A stretch of DNA of 64,000 nt from Deltaproteobacteria bacterium (GCA_029858505.1 JAOUEW010000002.1:478851-542850); one strand, 5' to 3'. Positions 27,663 through 36,858 are shown, counted from the first letter of the stretch. A program made the numbers and translations. Notes: a model not told the origin generated them from the letters alone.

Positions 27663-30089
27663 TCAGAAGAGGGAACTAATCGTAAAGTCTAATTTTCCTG
27701 GCGTATCTCCCTTTTCGGGATTCAATTTGACTCCATACTCAAACCGGAACACCCCCATGGGGGTAATCATCCTCACGCCGAAGCCGGTGGATTGGTACAC
27801 ATCGAAAAACGCCGGCTGTTTTTCTTTGAGTAAAGCGTACTGATATGATTCCGCGTTCACGTTCCCTGCGTCATAAAAAACAACGCCGCGCAGGTTTTCT
27901 CCCGTCAGAGGAAACAACATTTCCATTGTAAACAAACGCATCATGGTTCCCCCACCCTTTAATTGGGCAATTTCAGAGGGGGTCATGCCCAGGGTACGTG
28001 TGTCTACGCTACCAAGTGAATTCATCCGTTGCCTATGAAGACCAAAGGGACCGCCAATTTCAGCGTAATCATATCCGCGTAAGGTGGTGATGCCGCCAAT
28101 ACGAAAGCGCTCTTGTTCTGGGATGGGGTTATTGCCAATGGTTTCAATCATGGCCAAATTCAATTTGGCCATCCAAACCAAGGTGGCATCTTCATTCAGG
28201 GCATGGAATTGCTGCCACAGGAAGCGGTAGGTACGGTATTCATGGGTGCCCGCCAGAATGGCACCCCCAGTTTGAGAGGCGGTCCAGCTGGCTTTGGTTC
28301 CTGAGGAGGGGAAAATTGGGTTGTTTACGCTGTTGTAGGTCAATCCCATAGAAAATGTGCGCAATAACTCATCCGAATACATGGAGTTCAAAAAGGTCCG
28401 GTTAATGGCCTCAATATTAAAAGAATGAATCCACAGTTTAAAGAAACGGTATCCCATCCCCTGCATCACGCGGGTTTGGTAAAACAATCCGCGATTGCTT
28501 TCGGTGTAGTCCACGATGGATTGCAGTGACAGATTGGATTCGTAGGTCAGGTCGGATCCAAACAAATGAGGTTCCTCGAAATCGAAAGAGTAATTTCGAG
28601 TCACCCCGTGCTGGCCAGTTTCTACTCTCAAGCGGATCGTTTGCCCCCGGCCAAACAAGTTCCCTTTGGAAAGCCCCAGGGCCATGGTGAGTCCATCCCG
28701 TTCCCCGTATCCCAATTGCGCTTGAAAGTTCCCCGTTTGGGTTTCTTCCAGCTTCACCGCGACGTCAAATTCGTTGTTCACGTCGGTGGCCTGGGTAGAG
28801 GCCCCCACGCCAGACCCGGATTTGAAATATCCCAACCTTTGAATGTTGCCGATGGATTCTTGGAGCTTTCCTCCGCTGAACAGTTCCTGCTCATGAATGG
28901 TAAATTCACGCCGAATGACGTAGTCGCGGGTTTCTTTGTTCCCCTGAATTTCAATTCTGCGAATGTAGGCCTTTTCTCCCTTCACCAAGCGATAGGTAAT
29001 GCTGACTACCCGGGTTTCATCATCTACCTGGGTTTGGGGAATCACCTTGGCAAAGGCATAGCCCTGGCTGGTATATAAAGAGCGAAGGGTTTGGATGTCT
29101 TGGTTTTGTTTAAATGGATTGAACGGGTCCCCTTGGTGCAGGGTGACCAACTCCATCAGTTCCTCTTTTTCACCAAGAATATCCCCATCGATATCCACCT
29201 TCCCGGTGGTATAGGCCAGCCCTTCTTCGATATCCAGGTCAATGTCTACCCGTGAATATTCGGGGTTGTGGTACATCATGACTTTGGGTTTTCGGATGTA
29301 CACACGGATATACCCCCGTTTCAGGTACTCCATGGCGATGTGCTGAAGATCTGCGTTTACTTTTCGCTCATTCAGCCCGCCGCCACTCATCCAGGTGAAA
29401 GCATCCACCTCAGAGGTTTCCATGAAGCGCTTGATTTCAGGCGTGGAGAAGAGGTGATTATTTTTTACCCGGATGTTGGTGATGAATATGTGTGGAAATT
29501 CCTTGACCAGGATCAATACGGCGATCTGGTTTTGGGAAATTTCTTTTGTCTCCGAGGTGACCATCACGCGGAGGTATCCGGCTTTTTTATAGGCCTCCGT
29601 GATTTTTTCGATCACATCCTGAACTTCTGAGGGATTGTATACCCCACCAGGTTTCAGAGTGATGGCTTTCTTTTGGGCGTCTTTGTCCAGCAGGGTAATG
29701 CCTTTTACGATGAGCGTTCCGATGCGGGGTTTTTCCGTGAGGCGAATAATGAGCTTGACCCTGTTGGGGCCCGTAGGCTCTGATTCGATGGTGACGGAGT
29801 CAAAATACCCCAAAGCATTCAGTGCTTTGATGTCTTTAGTGACTTGCTTCGGATCCAATGGGTCGCCAACCCGGCTTGAAATGGCCGATAAAATCATCCC
29901 GGGTTCAACCGTCAGAGTGCCTTCCAGGGTAATTTCAGAAATCTGGCGATCTTCCTGGGCCAGGACGGGAATAGGAGTGAGCAAAACCAACACCCCCACA
30001 AGGATTCCCCAGGCAATCCTAACAGGAAGGGATCCTTTGAATAATCGAGAAGAACAAGTTGTTTGGATGGCAATAAATCGGTTACCCAT
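27663..30089 (-). CDS. bamA: Outer membrane protein assembly factor BamA
   Basis: The 808-residue protein has a signal peptide, then five POTRA repeats (roughly 50-430), then the Omp85 beta barrel. Barrel hallmarks are GLSKGNLFGRGQTI, FRIGGITTLRGYDY (the RGY loop) and a terminal strand ending in LDFTISSLF with the C-terminal Phe. The ATG at 30089 overlaps the lolD stop by eight bases; a TTG farther upstream is less likely. It inserts proteins into the outer membrane. Confidence 0.97.
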   Translation of the reverse strand: MGNRFIAIQTTCSSRLFKGSLPVRIAWGILVGVLVLLTPIPVLAQEDRQISEITLEGTLTVEPGMILSAISSRVGDPLDPKQVTKDIKALNALGYFDSVTIESEPTGPNRVKLIIRLTEKPRIGTLIVKGITLLDKDAQKKAITLKPGGVYNPSEVQDVIEKITEAYKKAGYLRVMVTSETKEISQNQIAVLILVKEFPHIFITNIRVKNNHLFSTPEIKRFMETSEVDAFTWMSGGGLNERKVNADLQHIAMEYLKRGYIRVYIRKPKVMMYHNPEYSRVDIDLDIEEGLAYTTGKVDIDGDILGEKEELMELVTLHQGDPFNPFKQNQDIQTLRSLYTSQGYAFAKVIPQTQVDDETRVVSITYRLVKGEKAYIRRIEIQGNKETRDYVIRREFTIHEQELFSGGKLQESIGNIQRLGYFKSGSGVGASTQATDVNNEFDVAVKLEETQTGNFQAQLGYGERDGLTMALGLSKGNLFGRGQTIRLRVETGQHGVTRNYSFDFEEPHLFGSDLTYESNLSLQSIVDYTESNRGLFYQTRVMQGMGYRFFKLWIHSFNIEAINRTFLNSMYSDELLRTFSMGLTYNSVNNPIFPSSGTKASWTASQTGGAILAGTHEYRTYRFLWQQFHALNEDATLVWMAKLNLAMIETIGNNPIPEQERFRIGGITTLRGYDYAEIGGPFGLHRQRMNSLGSVDTRTLGMTPSEIAQLKGGGTMMRLFTMEMLFPLTGENLRGVVFYDAGNVNAESYQYALLKEKQPAFFDVYQSTGFGVRMITPMGVFRFEYGVKLNPEKGDTPGKLDFTISSLF

Positions 30090-30792
30090 GGGCCTGTCCA
30101 ATCCTCGCAGAATTTAGCCGACCGTCTTCAAGAAAATAAACATGATCCATTCGTTCCGCCAAATGGGAGTTGTGGGTTACAAGGATGAGTGTCAAACCCC
30201 GCCGTCGGTTCAATTCGAGCAGCAACGCAGAAACTTTTTCCCCCGTTTCTTGATCCAAATTTCCCGTGGGCTCATCGGCCAGCAAAACAGCCGGTTGATT
30301 GGCCAAAGCTCGGGCGATGGCCACGCGTTGCTGCTCACCGCCGGAAAGTTGAGATGGTTTCTGGCGGGCTCTGTGGTCCACCCCCACCTCTTCTAAAAGC
30401 GCCATGGCCTGGGATTGAAGGTTGGTGACCTTTCCCGCTTGGATCCATCCAGGCATCATCACATTCTCTAAGGCGGTAAAGTCGTTCAGCAGGTGATGAA
30501 ATTGAAACACAAATCCCACCGTGCGGTTTCGGAACTCGGCCATGGCATCTCCCTTCAACGAGGAAAGGGCGGTTCCGTTGACCTGCGTTTCTCCTTGGTC
30601 TGGCCGATCCAAAGCACCGAGCAGGTGCAGCAGGGTGCTTTTACCCGTTCCAGAGGCCCCCATGATGGCCACTGTTTTCCCCCGCTCCACGGCCAAGTCT
30701 ACCCCCCGCAAAATATGCAGTTTGTTCCCCTCGGCGTCTAAGTATGATTTATGAATCCCAGTGGCCTGAATGAAAGGGGAAGAAGTATTCAT
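30082..30792 (-). CDS. lolD: Lipoprotein-releasing ABC transporter ATPase LolD
   Basis: Walker A is GASGTGKSTLL, the signature is LSGGEQQRVAIARAL and Walker B is VLLADEPTGNLD. The LolD/MacB subfamily segment VGFVFQFHHLLNDFTALENV is clear (quoted at its limit). The start is the ATG with AAGGGA upstream, giving MNTSSPFIQ. No LolC/LolE permease lies beside it, so it must be elsewhere if this is LolD; FtsE or MacB are less likely given the HHLL segment. It starts the envelope operon. Confidence 0.9.
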   Translation of the reverse strand: MNTSSPFIQATGIHKSYLDAEGNKLHILRGVDLAVERGKTVAIMGASGTGKSTLLHLLGALDRPDQGETQVNGTALSSLKGDAMAEFRNRTVGFVFQFHHLLNDFTALENVMMPGWIQAGKVTNLQSQAMALLEEVGVDHRARQKPSQLSGGEQQRVAIARALANQPAVLLADEPTGNLDQETGEKVSALLLELNRRRGLTLILVTHNSHLAERMDHVYFLEDGRLNSARIGQAHG

Positions 30793-31210
30793 GGCCCATT
30801 CCCTTGGAAAACCTTTGGATAGCGGATGAAGAACCACAGGTGGCACTTTTCAGGTTGGCTTCCCCCCTTATCCTGGACTTGGGGCGGGAAGTTGCTGGAA
30901 AGAATGGTTCCTGGAAGGGCCAGAGGGGATCCAAAGGGACAGGGGTTCATCATCGAAGAGAGAAGATCACAATCTTTGAAGGTTAGCCAAAACATGGCGG
31001 AAAGGTCAAGGAAGCAGTTCACTTAGATTATGGGTCGTTCTTGATGGAGCGCGTTCAGTGCCAGAAATACAGCCGATGGATTTTAATCCTTCACCCATCC
31101 GGGGGATGCATTTAGCGAATTTTGATGTCATAAACTGTTTAGACTGGGATATAAAATGGGATTGCCTGGGTTTGGCGCAGAAGAATTCGTATTCCGTGGA
31201 ACGAAAAACG
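30793..31210. promoter_or_regulatory. Divergent intergenic region between lolD and the SpeE-like gene
   Basis: No convincing gene is seen in these 418 bases. A minus-strand promoter for the envelope operon must lie here. On the plus strand, TTTAGA (31138) followed by TATAAA (about 31150) is a poor sigma-70 match. No strong hairpins were noticed. Confidence 0.35.
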
Positions 31211-31999
31211 ATGAAGAATCCCGTGCAAAGGTTTTGGGAGAATCGAAAACTGGCGGTCAGCCCGGAAGCGGAGGGTGGCGTGCAGGTGGTGACACGGGGT
31301 GGGCGGTTGGAACTTCGGCTGGGAAGCACAGTTATTCAAAGTGCCTTGATGCCCACGGGAGAGGACCTTCCCTTGGCCTACACCAAAGCCATGATGGGCG
31401 TGCTGATGTTCAGCCCTGCCCCCACCCGGGTGCTGCACCTGGGGTTGGGTGGGGGGACCATGGCTCGTTTTTTACACCACAGGTTTCCCTGGGTGCATCA
31501 AACAGCCCTGGAGCCCAACCCGGAGGTGGTGACGGCTGCCCGTCGGTATTTTTCCATCCCCGATTCTCCCCGGCTGCAGATCATTCCTGCCAGGGGAGAA
31601 GATTTTTTAGAGGGTACCAAGGAACTTTACGATGTGATTCTGTTGGATGCCTATTCCGGCCAAGGGCCCGTGGAGGCTTTGCATACTCTCCGTGCCTATC
31701 AGCAACTGGCTGAGCGATTGACCCCCAACGGGTGGCTGGCGGATAACTTGTGGGGAGAAGACACCCCAAGGCTGAAAAGGCATCTTGGGGCCATGGCCAA
31801 CAGCTTTCGGCACCAACGGGCAATCGTGGTAGGAACGGGAGCCAATCTGATTGTATTCGCCTCCAACACCCCTGATATGCCGGGGCCCACCCGCCTAGCC
31901 AGGGAGGGGCACCGCTTGTCGGAATGGACGGGTTTGGACATGATGAACCTGTTTCGCCGGATTCGCCCCTTGGAAGGGATAAATTTAGAGGATCTGTGA
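31211..31999 (+). CDS. Spermidine synthase-like methyltransferase-fold protein
   Basis: The 262-residue product has the Rossmann site VLHLGLGGGTMARFLHH, an acidic TALEPNPEVV strand and YDVILLDAYSGQGP, which fit the spermidine synthase-like superfamily. The catalytic acidic loop of true polyamine synthases (DxxDP) is replaced by DAYSGQGP, and the N-terminal beta domain is short. A different aminopropyl- or methyl-transfer role is therefore likely. The start was chosen at MKNPVQRFWENR, with GGAACGAA ahead; the open frame extends upstream. It is monocistronic. Confidence 0.8.
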   Translation: MKNPVQRFWENRKLAVSPEAEGGVQVVTRGGRLELRLGSTVIQSALMPTGEDLPLAYTKAMMGVLMFSPAPTRVLHLGLGGGTMARFLHHRFPWVHQTALEPNPEVVTAARRYFSIPDSPRLQIIPARGEDFLEGTKELYDVILLDAYSGQGPVEALHTLRAYQQLAERLTPNGWLADNLWGEDTPRLKRHLGAMANSFRHQRAIVVGTGANLIVFASNTPDMPGPTRLAREGHRLSEWTGLDMMNLFRRIRPLEGINLEDL

Positions 32000-32159
32000 G
32001 AGGGGGGCAGGGAGGATGTGGGATAAGAGATTCAGCAACAATTGAGTTAAAATAGGGGCAGCGGGTTGCCAGCGCGCCGTTTGGAAAAATTAGATAGACC
32101 ATGTAATAATAATGATTCCTTTTTTATGTTAAAAACTCCCATCAAGGATACATGTCGCA

Positions 32160-33554
32160 ATGCCAGGAACGACCATGCAGTCCGAAAAAGGGTTAAAGCG
32201 GATCAAAGTTACGCAATTGGAGCCGGGGATGGTGATTCGCTCGGTGGTTGCCCTGTCTTTCGATTATTCGGTGCTGGACCCCAAAACCATCGAATTTCTG
32301 CAGAAAAATTTAGACGGTGCCACCGCCATGCTGGCGGGGAATTCGGGTGAGCGGACAGCTTCCATGAAAGACCTGAAACCCTTTGACCACTTGGTGGGGA
32401 TTTCCAACATTCCAGAGGGTCTGCCCTATTTTCAGTTTCGCCCCCAGTTGCCAGCGGCCTTGGAAAAGCAAGGCTTTGTTGAGGTGGAGGTGGCTGAAGG
32501 GAAGGGGTCTGGCGCCCCGGCTATTCGGATGGTGGACGAAGCTACCCGAAAGTTGGCCCAAGCCAGAGCCGCGGAAGCCAAGGCCATGATGGAAACCGTA
32601 GAAAAAGCCGTCGATCATCGCCATCAATCCACCAATGTGGTGGAAAACATGTTCGATCAAGGGCGTAAAGGGGCCTATACCTCCTCGGAAGTGGAGTCGA
32701 TGGTGGGGCAGATTATGGCGGTGGGGTCATCGCCTGCCATCAAAGCCATTTCTGGATTAAAGGGGAGTGACCAAACCTACGCCCATTGTGTGGATATGGC
32801 GGTGATTCTGCAGGAGTGTTACGGCGATATTATGAAGATGATCGGCAAGCCCCTGACCCCCGAAACCCGGCATTTTGTTTTGGTGGCGGGCTTCATGCAC
32901 GATATTGGAAAAAGCGAGGTGCCCAAGGAGGTGCTCGACAGCCAGCAACGCTTTATGCCCGACAGCCGGGAAATGATGATCATGCGGAACCACACCACCT
33001 ACGGGGCCCGGATCCTCTCTCAGATGGGGCTGAACAAAACGGCCATCAACGTGGCTCATTTTCATCACGTGAAAAAAGACCAAACGCTCTACACCAGTTA
33101 TCCAGACGTGAAATACGAAGAAGTGTTGCCTCTCACCCGGCTGGCGGCGGTGGTGGATGTGTATCAAGCGTTGATTGGCCGCCGGAAATACAAGAAAAAC
33201 TGGGTTCCGGGGAAAGCCATTGAGTATATTTTAAAACTATCCGGCAGCGAGTTCGATGACGCCGTGGTGGATAACTTTGTTCGGGTAATGGGGCATTACC
33301 CGGTGGGGTCCTTGGTGCGGCTTTCCAACAATGACTTGGGGTTTGTGGTTCGGCTGGCCCCCTACGAACAACCCACCCACCCCTTGGTGGCGGTGGTGGA
33401 AACCGCCGGGGGCCAACGGTTGACCCATGCCCACTTGGTGGATTTGCTGGTGGAGCAGGATATTTCCGTGAAGGAAGTGGTGGATCACTATGCCCATTTC
33501 AACGCTTCTGAAGACGAAGCGTTCAATATCTTCCGCTCCATTCAGATCTCTTGA
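32160..33554 (+). CDS. HD-GYP domain protein with a degenerate GYP motif
   Basis: The N-terminal 30 residues (IKVTQLEPGMVIRSVV) resemble the DUF3391 lead-in of HD-GYP proteins. A coiled linker follows. The HD domain has YAHCVDMA, His247-Asp248 in FMHDIGKSEVP, His278 in NHTTYGA, His302-His303 and Asp333 in VVDVYQALIGRR. The cyclic-di-GMP loop usually reading HHExxDGxGYP is HHVKKDQTLYTSYP here. Metal ligands seem intact but the GYP loop is not, so it may have altered nucleotide specificity. Met6 is an alternative start. It ends five bases before the glutathione synthetase gene. Confidence 0.85.
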   Translation: MPGTTMQSEKGLKRIKVTQLEPGMVIRSVVALSFDYSVLDPKTIEFLQKNLDGATAMLAGNSGERTASMKDLKPFDHLVGISNIPEGLPYFQFRPQLPAALEKQGFVEVEVAEGKGSGAPAIRMVDEATRKLAQARAAEAKAMMETVEKAVDHRHQSTNVVENMFDQGRKGAYTSSEVESMVGQIMAVGSSPAIKAISGLKGSDQTYAHCVDMAVILQECYGDIMKMIGKPLTPETRHFVLVAGFMHDIGKSEVPKEVLDSQQRFMPDSREMMIMRNHTTYGARILSQMGLNKTAINVAHFHHVKKDQTLYTSYPDVKYEEVLPLTRLAAVVDVYQALIGRRKYKKNWVPGKAIEYILKLSGSEFDDAVVDNFVRVMGHYPVGSLVRLSNNDLGFVVRLAPYEQPTHPLVAVVETAGGQRLTHAHLVDLLVEQDISVKEVVDHYAHFNASEDEAFNIFRSIQIS

Positions 33555-33559
33555 GGGTT

Positions 33560-34939
33560 ATGCCCCCTGCACTCGATTCAACGGTGGAGCCAGATCGCGT
33601 TCGTTTGGCGGTGGATTGGGCGTTGTCGCATGGTTTGGTGTTGATGACGGATGATCTACGGGCGGTTCACGCCCCATTTGCCCTGTCTCCCGCTCCCATT
33701 TCTCTCCCTGATTTGGAAGGCATGTCGGCCCTGACAGGGCTGGTGGGTCGGGCCTACCTGCGGGCGGCCGCGGACCTTCCATTTTTACTGGAGGCCCTGG
33801 GAGAGTCCTTGGCCGCGGATGCTTACACGGCCATGGTGGCCCGGCTGGCCCGGCCAGAACAAGGGGGGCGGAAGTCTCAAACCCTGCGGCTGCAGGTGTT
33901 CCGCTCCGACTATTATCGGAGACAGGGGAATCCGCCGGGGCAAATCGAAGTGAACACCGTGGCGGCTGGGTTTTTTACCCTGGCGGGTCGGGTGAACCGG
34001 CTTCATCGGTACCTGATGGCGGGAACCCCCCTGGGGCATCAGTTGGTGGAAAACGATCCGTTGGTTGGCGTGGCCGAAGGTTTTGCGCGGGCCTTCCGGG
34101 CCTATGGCCGGGAAGACGGGGTGGTGTTGATGGTGGTGCAGCCCCAGGAAAAAAACAGGACTGACCAACGGGGATTGGAGTTTGCCCTGGGGGCCCAGGG
34201 CATTCCCTGCGTGCGGATGACCCTGCAAGAAATCGCTCAAGCGGGCATCTTGCGTGAGGGCCACTTGATGGTTCACAACCGCCTAGCGGCGGTGACCTAC
34301 TTTCGGGCGGGTTACGCCCCCCTGGAATATCAAACCCCAGAGGCCTACCGGGCCAGGGAAATGATTGAGCAATCCTCGACCATTGCCGTTCCCGATGCGG
34401 CCACCCAACTGGCCGGCATGAAAAAAGTGCAGCAAGTGCTGGCCCGGCCTGGAGAGCTGGCCCGGTATCTGCCCCCAGAGGAAGCCAGCCGCTTGGCGGC
34501 TTCGTTTGTGGCCATGCATGGCGCCCAGGACACAGTTTCGGGAGAGGCTGGGCCCCAAGAAGCGTGGGAATTGGCCGTGAAAAAACCCGGGGCCTGGGTG
34601 GCCAAGCCCCCCCGAGAAGGGGGGGGCAACAATCTGTTTGATGAAGACATGGTGAAGTTTTTGAAAACCGCCTCCCCCCAGCAACGGGCCGGATGGGTGT
34701 TGATGGAGCGGATGGTTCCACCCCATCACCAAGCATGGCTAGTGAGGAATGGCGAGGTCCGTCAGGCGGCCTCTCATACGGAAGTGGGGCGGTTTGGGGT
34801 GTTGTTGGCGGAGGACCAGCGGGTGCTTTGGGAAACCGACGCGGGGTATTTGGCCCGAACATCTCCCCGAGAGGCCAAGGAAAGCGGGGTGTCTGCCGGA
34901 TTTGGGGTGTTGGACAGCCTGTATCTTGAAAAATCTTAG
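33560..34939 (+). CDS. Glutathione synthetase, eukaryotic type
   Basis: It joins gamma-glutamylcysteine and glycine to make glutathione. The 459-residue product follows the eukaryotic GSS family block by block rather than bacterial GshB: QIEVNTVAAGFFTLAGR, TYFRAGYAPLEYQ, IAVPDAATQLAGMKKVQQ, the ATP-grasp loop KPPREGGGNNLF, WVLMERMVPP, EVGRFGVLL and a glycine-rich end SAGFGVLDSLY. No gamma-glutamylcysteine ligase is adjacent. It follows the HD-GYP gene by five bases, so co-transcription is likely. The start was taken at the ATG; a TTG overlapping the upstream stop is less likely. Confidence 0.92.
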   Translation: MPPALDSTVEPDRVRLAVDWALSHGLVLMTDDLRAVHAPFALSPAPISLPDLEGMSALTGLVGRAYLRAAADLPFLLEALGESLAADAYTAMVARLARPEQGGRKSQTLRLQVFRSDYYRRQGNPPGQIEVNTVAAGFFTLAGRVNRLHRYLMAGTPLGHQLVENDPLVGVAEGFARAFRAYGREDGVVLMVVQPQEKNRTDQRGLEFALGAQGIPCVRMTLQEIAQAGILREGHLMVHNRLAAVTYFRAGYAPLEYQTPEAYRAREMIEQSSTIAVPDAATQLAGMKKVQQVLARPGELARYLPPEEASRLAASFVAMHGAQDTVSGEAGPQEAWELAVKKPGAWVAKPPREGGGNNLFDEDMVKFLKTASPQQRAGWVLMERMVPPHHQAWLVRNGEVRQAASHTEVGRFGVLLAEDQRVLWETDAGYLARTSPREAKESGVSAGFGVLDSLYLEKS

Positions 34940-35182
34940 GGGCGGAAAGTGTTTTATTCCGTTTTCAGGGTCCGGCATAAGATTGTTCTTCCAATCACCG
35001 CGAATTCATCCAGGATAAGTTTTGAGGGGTCCTCGCCAGGTAAATCCTGTTTTCGTGAATGATAACATAGATAAAATAAGGGTATTTATAGGACAGGCCT
35101 GCCTGGATTTGGTTTTGCTGGCGCGAGTCTGTTGACCACAAAATAAAAATCGTTGAAATACGATTTATTTTTCAATTCCCCA

Positions 35183-35212
35183 TTGACATTCCCCACGGAA
35201 CTTCGTTATTCA
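35183..35212 (+). promoter_or_regulatory. Sigma-70-like promoter before a structured region
   Basis: A perfect -35 TTGACA (35183-35188) is followed 18 bases later by TATTCA (35207-35212) as a -10. The expected start of transcription, about 35219, falls just ahead of the first hairpin at 35226. Confidence 0.6.
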
Positions 35213-35218
35213 TTGGAA

Positions 35219-35467
35219 AAGTTTTCCGCGCCTTCGGGGCGCGGGGCCTGTCGGCCGCCAGGGAAGGAGGCCGATGGGGCGTGATGGAAACCGGTCGCTG
35301 GGTTAATTTGTGTAGCGTTTCGGTAAAACCATCACGGTGGAAAGCCAGGCAGTTTTCAGGGACGAAAACGCATGCCGGGTGACACCCTTTCGTTGAAGAC
35401 CAGAGTTACGTGGTTGGCCTAGGGTGTTGAAAGAAACTGGTTTCCCCCAACAGAATTATTCTTGGGG
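35219..35467 (+). ncRNA. Candidate structured non-coding RNA or long ftsA leader
   Basis: No open frame explains this GC-rich stretch, but four hairpins follow one another. H1 is 35226-35244 (CCGCGCC with GGCGCGG). H2 is 35251-35274 (TCGGCC with GGCCGA, loop holding GGGAAGGA). H3 is 35281-35335 (GTGATGG with CCATCAC, inner stems ACCG/CGGT and CGCT/AGCG). H4 is 35348-35376 (GGCA-GTTTTC with GAAAAC and TGCC, loop AGGGAC). A later weak hairpin (CCCCAA 35445-35450 with TTGGGG 35462-35467) might mark the end but lacks a T run. I found no match to RNase P, SRP, tmRNA or 6S signatures. Confidence 0.5.
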
Positions 35468-35583
35468 TTCATGCCAGTTCCCGCTCCATTGCATTTCCCT
35501 CCGTTGTTGCTGGCCTTCCCCCCAAAACAAACGCAATATTTTTAATCCTTCCCGGATGTTCACCCCTTTTCCGGGAGGCTGAT

Positions 35584-36834
35584 ATGTCGGTTGTCACCCA
35601 GGATGAACGGGGAATCCTGTTCGCTCTTGATATTGGCACCACCAAAATATGCGCCCTGGCGGCCACCGCCACCCCCGGAGGACTGCTGAACATCATTGGG
35701 TTCGGCCAAGCTCCTTCCATGGGAATGCGGAAGGGGGTGGTGGTTAATATCGAAAAAACCGTGGAATCCATCCGCCAGGCCGTGCGGGAGTGCGAGTTGA
35801 CCAGCGGCGTGGCCTTTAACCGGGCCGCCACCGGGGTGGCTGGCAGCCACATCCAGGGACGCAACTCCCGGGGCATGGTGACCGTGCAATACAACCGCAC
35901 CGTGTCCGAGGACGACATTCGCCGGGTGATTGAAGCGGCCCAGGCGGTGAATATTCCGAATGACCGAGAGGTTCTCCACATTCTGCCCATGGAATTCATC
36001 GTGGACGACCAGAATGGGGTGCAGAACCCCCTGGGCATGTCTGGGATTCGCCTGGAGGTGAACGTTCATATCGTCACTTGCTCTGCCACCGCGGCTCAAA
36101 ACATCGTGAAGTGCTGCAATCTGGCGGGGTTGGAGGTGTCGAGCTTGGTGTTAGAGCCCCTGGCCAGCGCCCATGCGGTGCTGACCCCCGATGAGCGGGA
36201 GCTGGGGGTGGCCGTGGTGGACATTGGGGGAGGAACCACCGACATCGCGATTTACTCTGAAGGAAGCATTGTTCACACCTCGGTGCTGGCGGTGGGGGGA
36301 AACCACCTGACCCACGACATCGCCATTGGCTTGTCCACGCCCATCGCCGATGCAGAGATTTTGAAACACAAATACGGAATTGCCCTGTCATCCCTGGTGG
36401 AACCGGAAGAACGAATTGAAGTGCCCTCGGTGGGGGGGCGCAAGACCCGTCTGCTGGACCGCCATCTTATCGCCGATGTGATTGAACCCCGCTTCCGGGA
36501 AATATTTGAGCTGGTCAACCGGGAGTTCGATCAGTCGGGACTGCGGTCGGCTATTGCCTCTGGGGTCATTATTACCGGGGGCTCCAGCCTCATGGCCGGA
36601 GCCGATGAACTGGCCGCGGGGATATTAAAACTCCCCGTCCGGGTGGGATTCCCGGAGGGAATGACTGGGTTGGATGACACCCTTCATTCCCCCATGTATG
36701 CCACTGGCGCCGGGTTGCTACGCCACGCTCTTTCTCACGCCCCTCAAATGCAGGCCCCTGGGCCCCATGTGGAGGAAGCCATGCTAAACCGATTCTCCCG
36801 CCGCTGGCGGGAATGGGTCAATGAGTTGTTTTAA
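35584..36834 (+). CDS. ftsA: Cell division protein FtsA
   Basis: This actin-like ATPase tethers FtsZ to the membrane. Phosphate-binding loops are FALDIGTTKICAL and VVDIGGGTTDIAIY; the connecting 1C subdomain lies around 90-165. The C-terminal amphipathic tail (MLNRFSRRWREWVNELF) is the membrane-targeting helix. The ATG is preceded by GGGAGG. It is 24 bases ahead of ftsZ. No ftsQ, ddl or mur genes precede it. Confidence 0.97.
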   Translation: MSVVTQDERGILFALDIGTTKICALAATATPGGLLNIIGFGQAPSMGMRKGVVVNIEKTVESIRQAVRECELTSGVAFNRAATGVAGSHIQGRNSRGMVTVQYNRTVSEDDIRRVIEAAQAVNIPNDREVLHILPMEFIVDDQNGVQNPLGMSGIRLEVNVHIVTCSATAAQNIVKCCNLAGLEVSSLVLEPLASAHAVLTPDERELGVAVVDIGGGTTDIAIYSEGSIVHTSVLAVGGNHLTHDIAIGLSTPIADAEILKHKYGIALSSLVEPEERIEVPSVGGRKTRLLDRHLIADVIEPRFREIFELVNREFDQSGLRSAIASGVIITGGSSLMAGADELAAGILKLPVRVGFPEGMTGLDDTLHSPMYATGAGLLRHALSHAPQMQAPGPHVEEAMLNRFSRRWREWVNELF

Positions 36835-36858
36835 CAAACCTTTTATTAGGAGTTCCCC

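Noticed and set aside
31058-31210. Upstream extension of the spermidine-synthase-like gene
   Set aside because: The added 51 residues have no conserved pattern or ribosome site, while the ATG at 31211 has one.
35219-35467. The structured region as RNase P RNA, SRP RNA, tmRNA or 6S RNA
   Set aside because: No GAGGAAAGUCCG-like, GGAAGGAAGCAGCC-like or tmRNA-end segments are present, and successive hairpins do not form the single long 6S rod.
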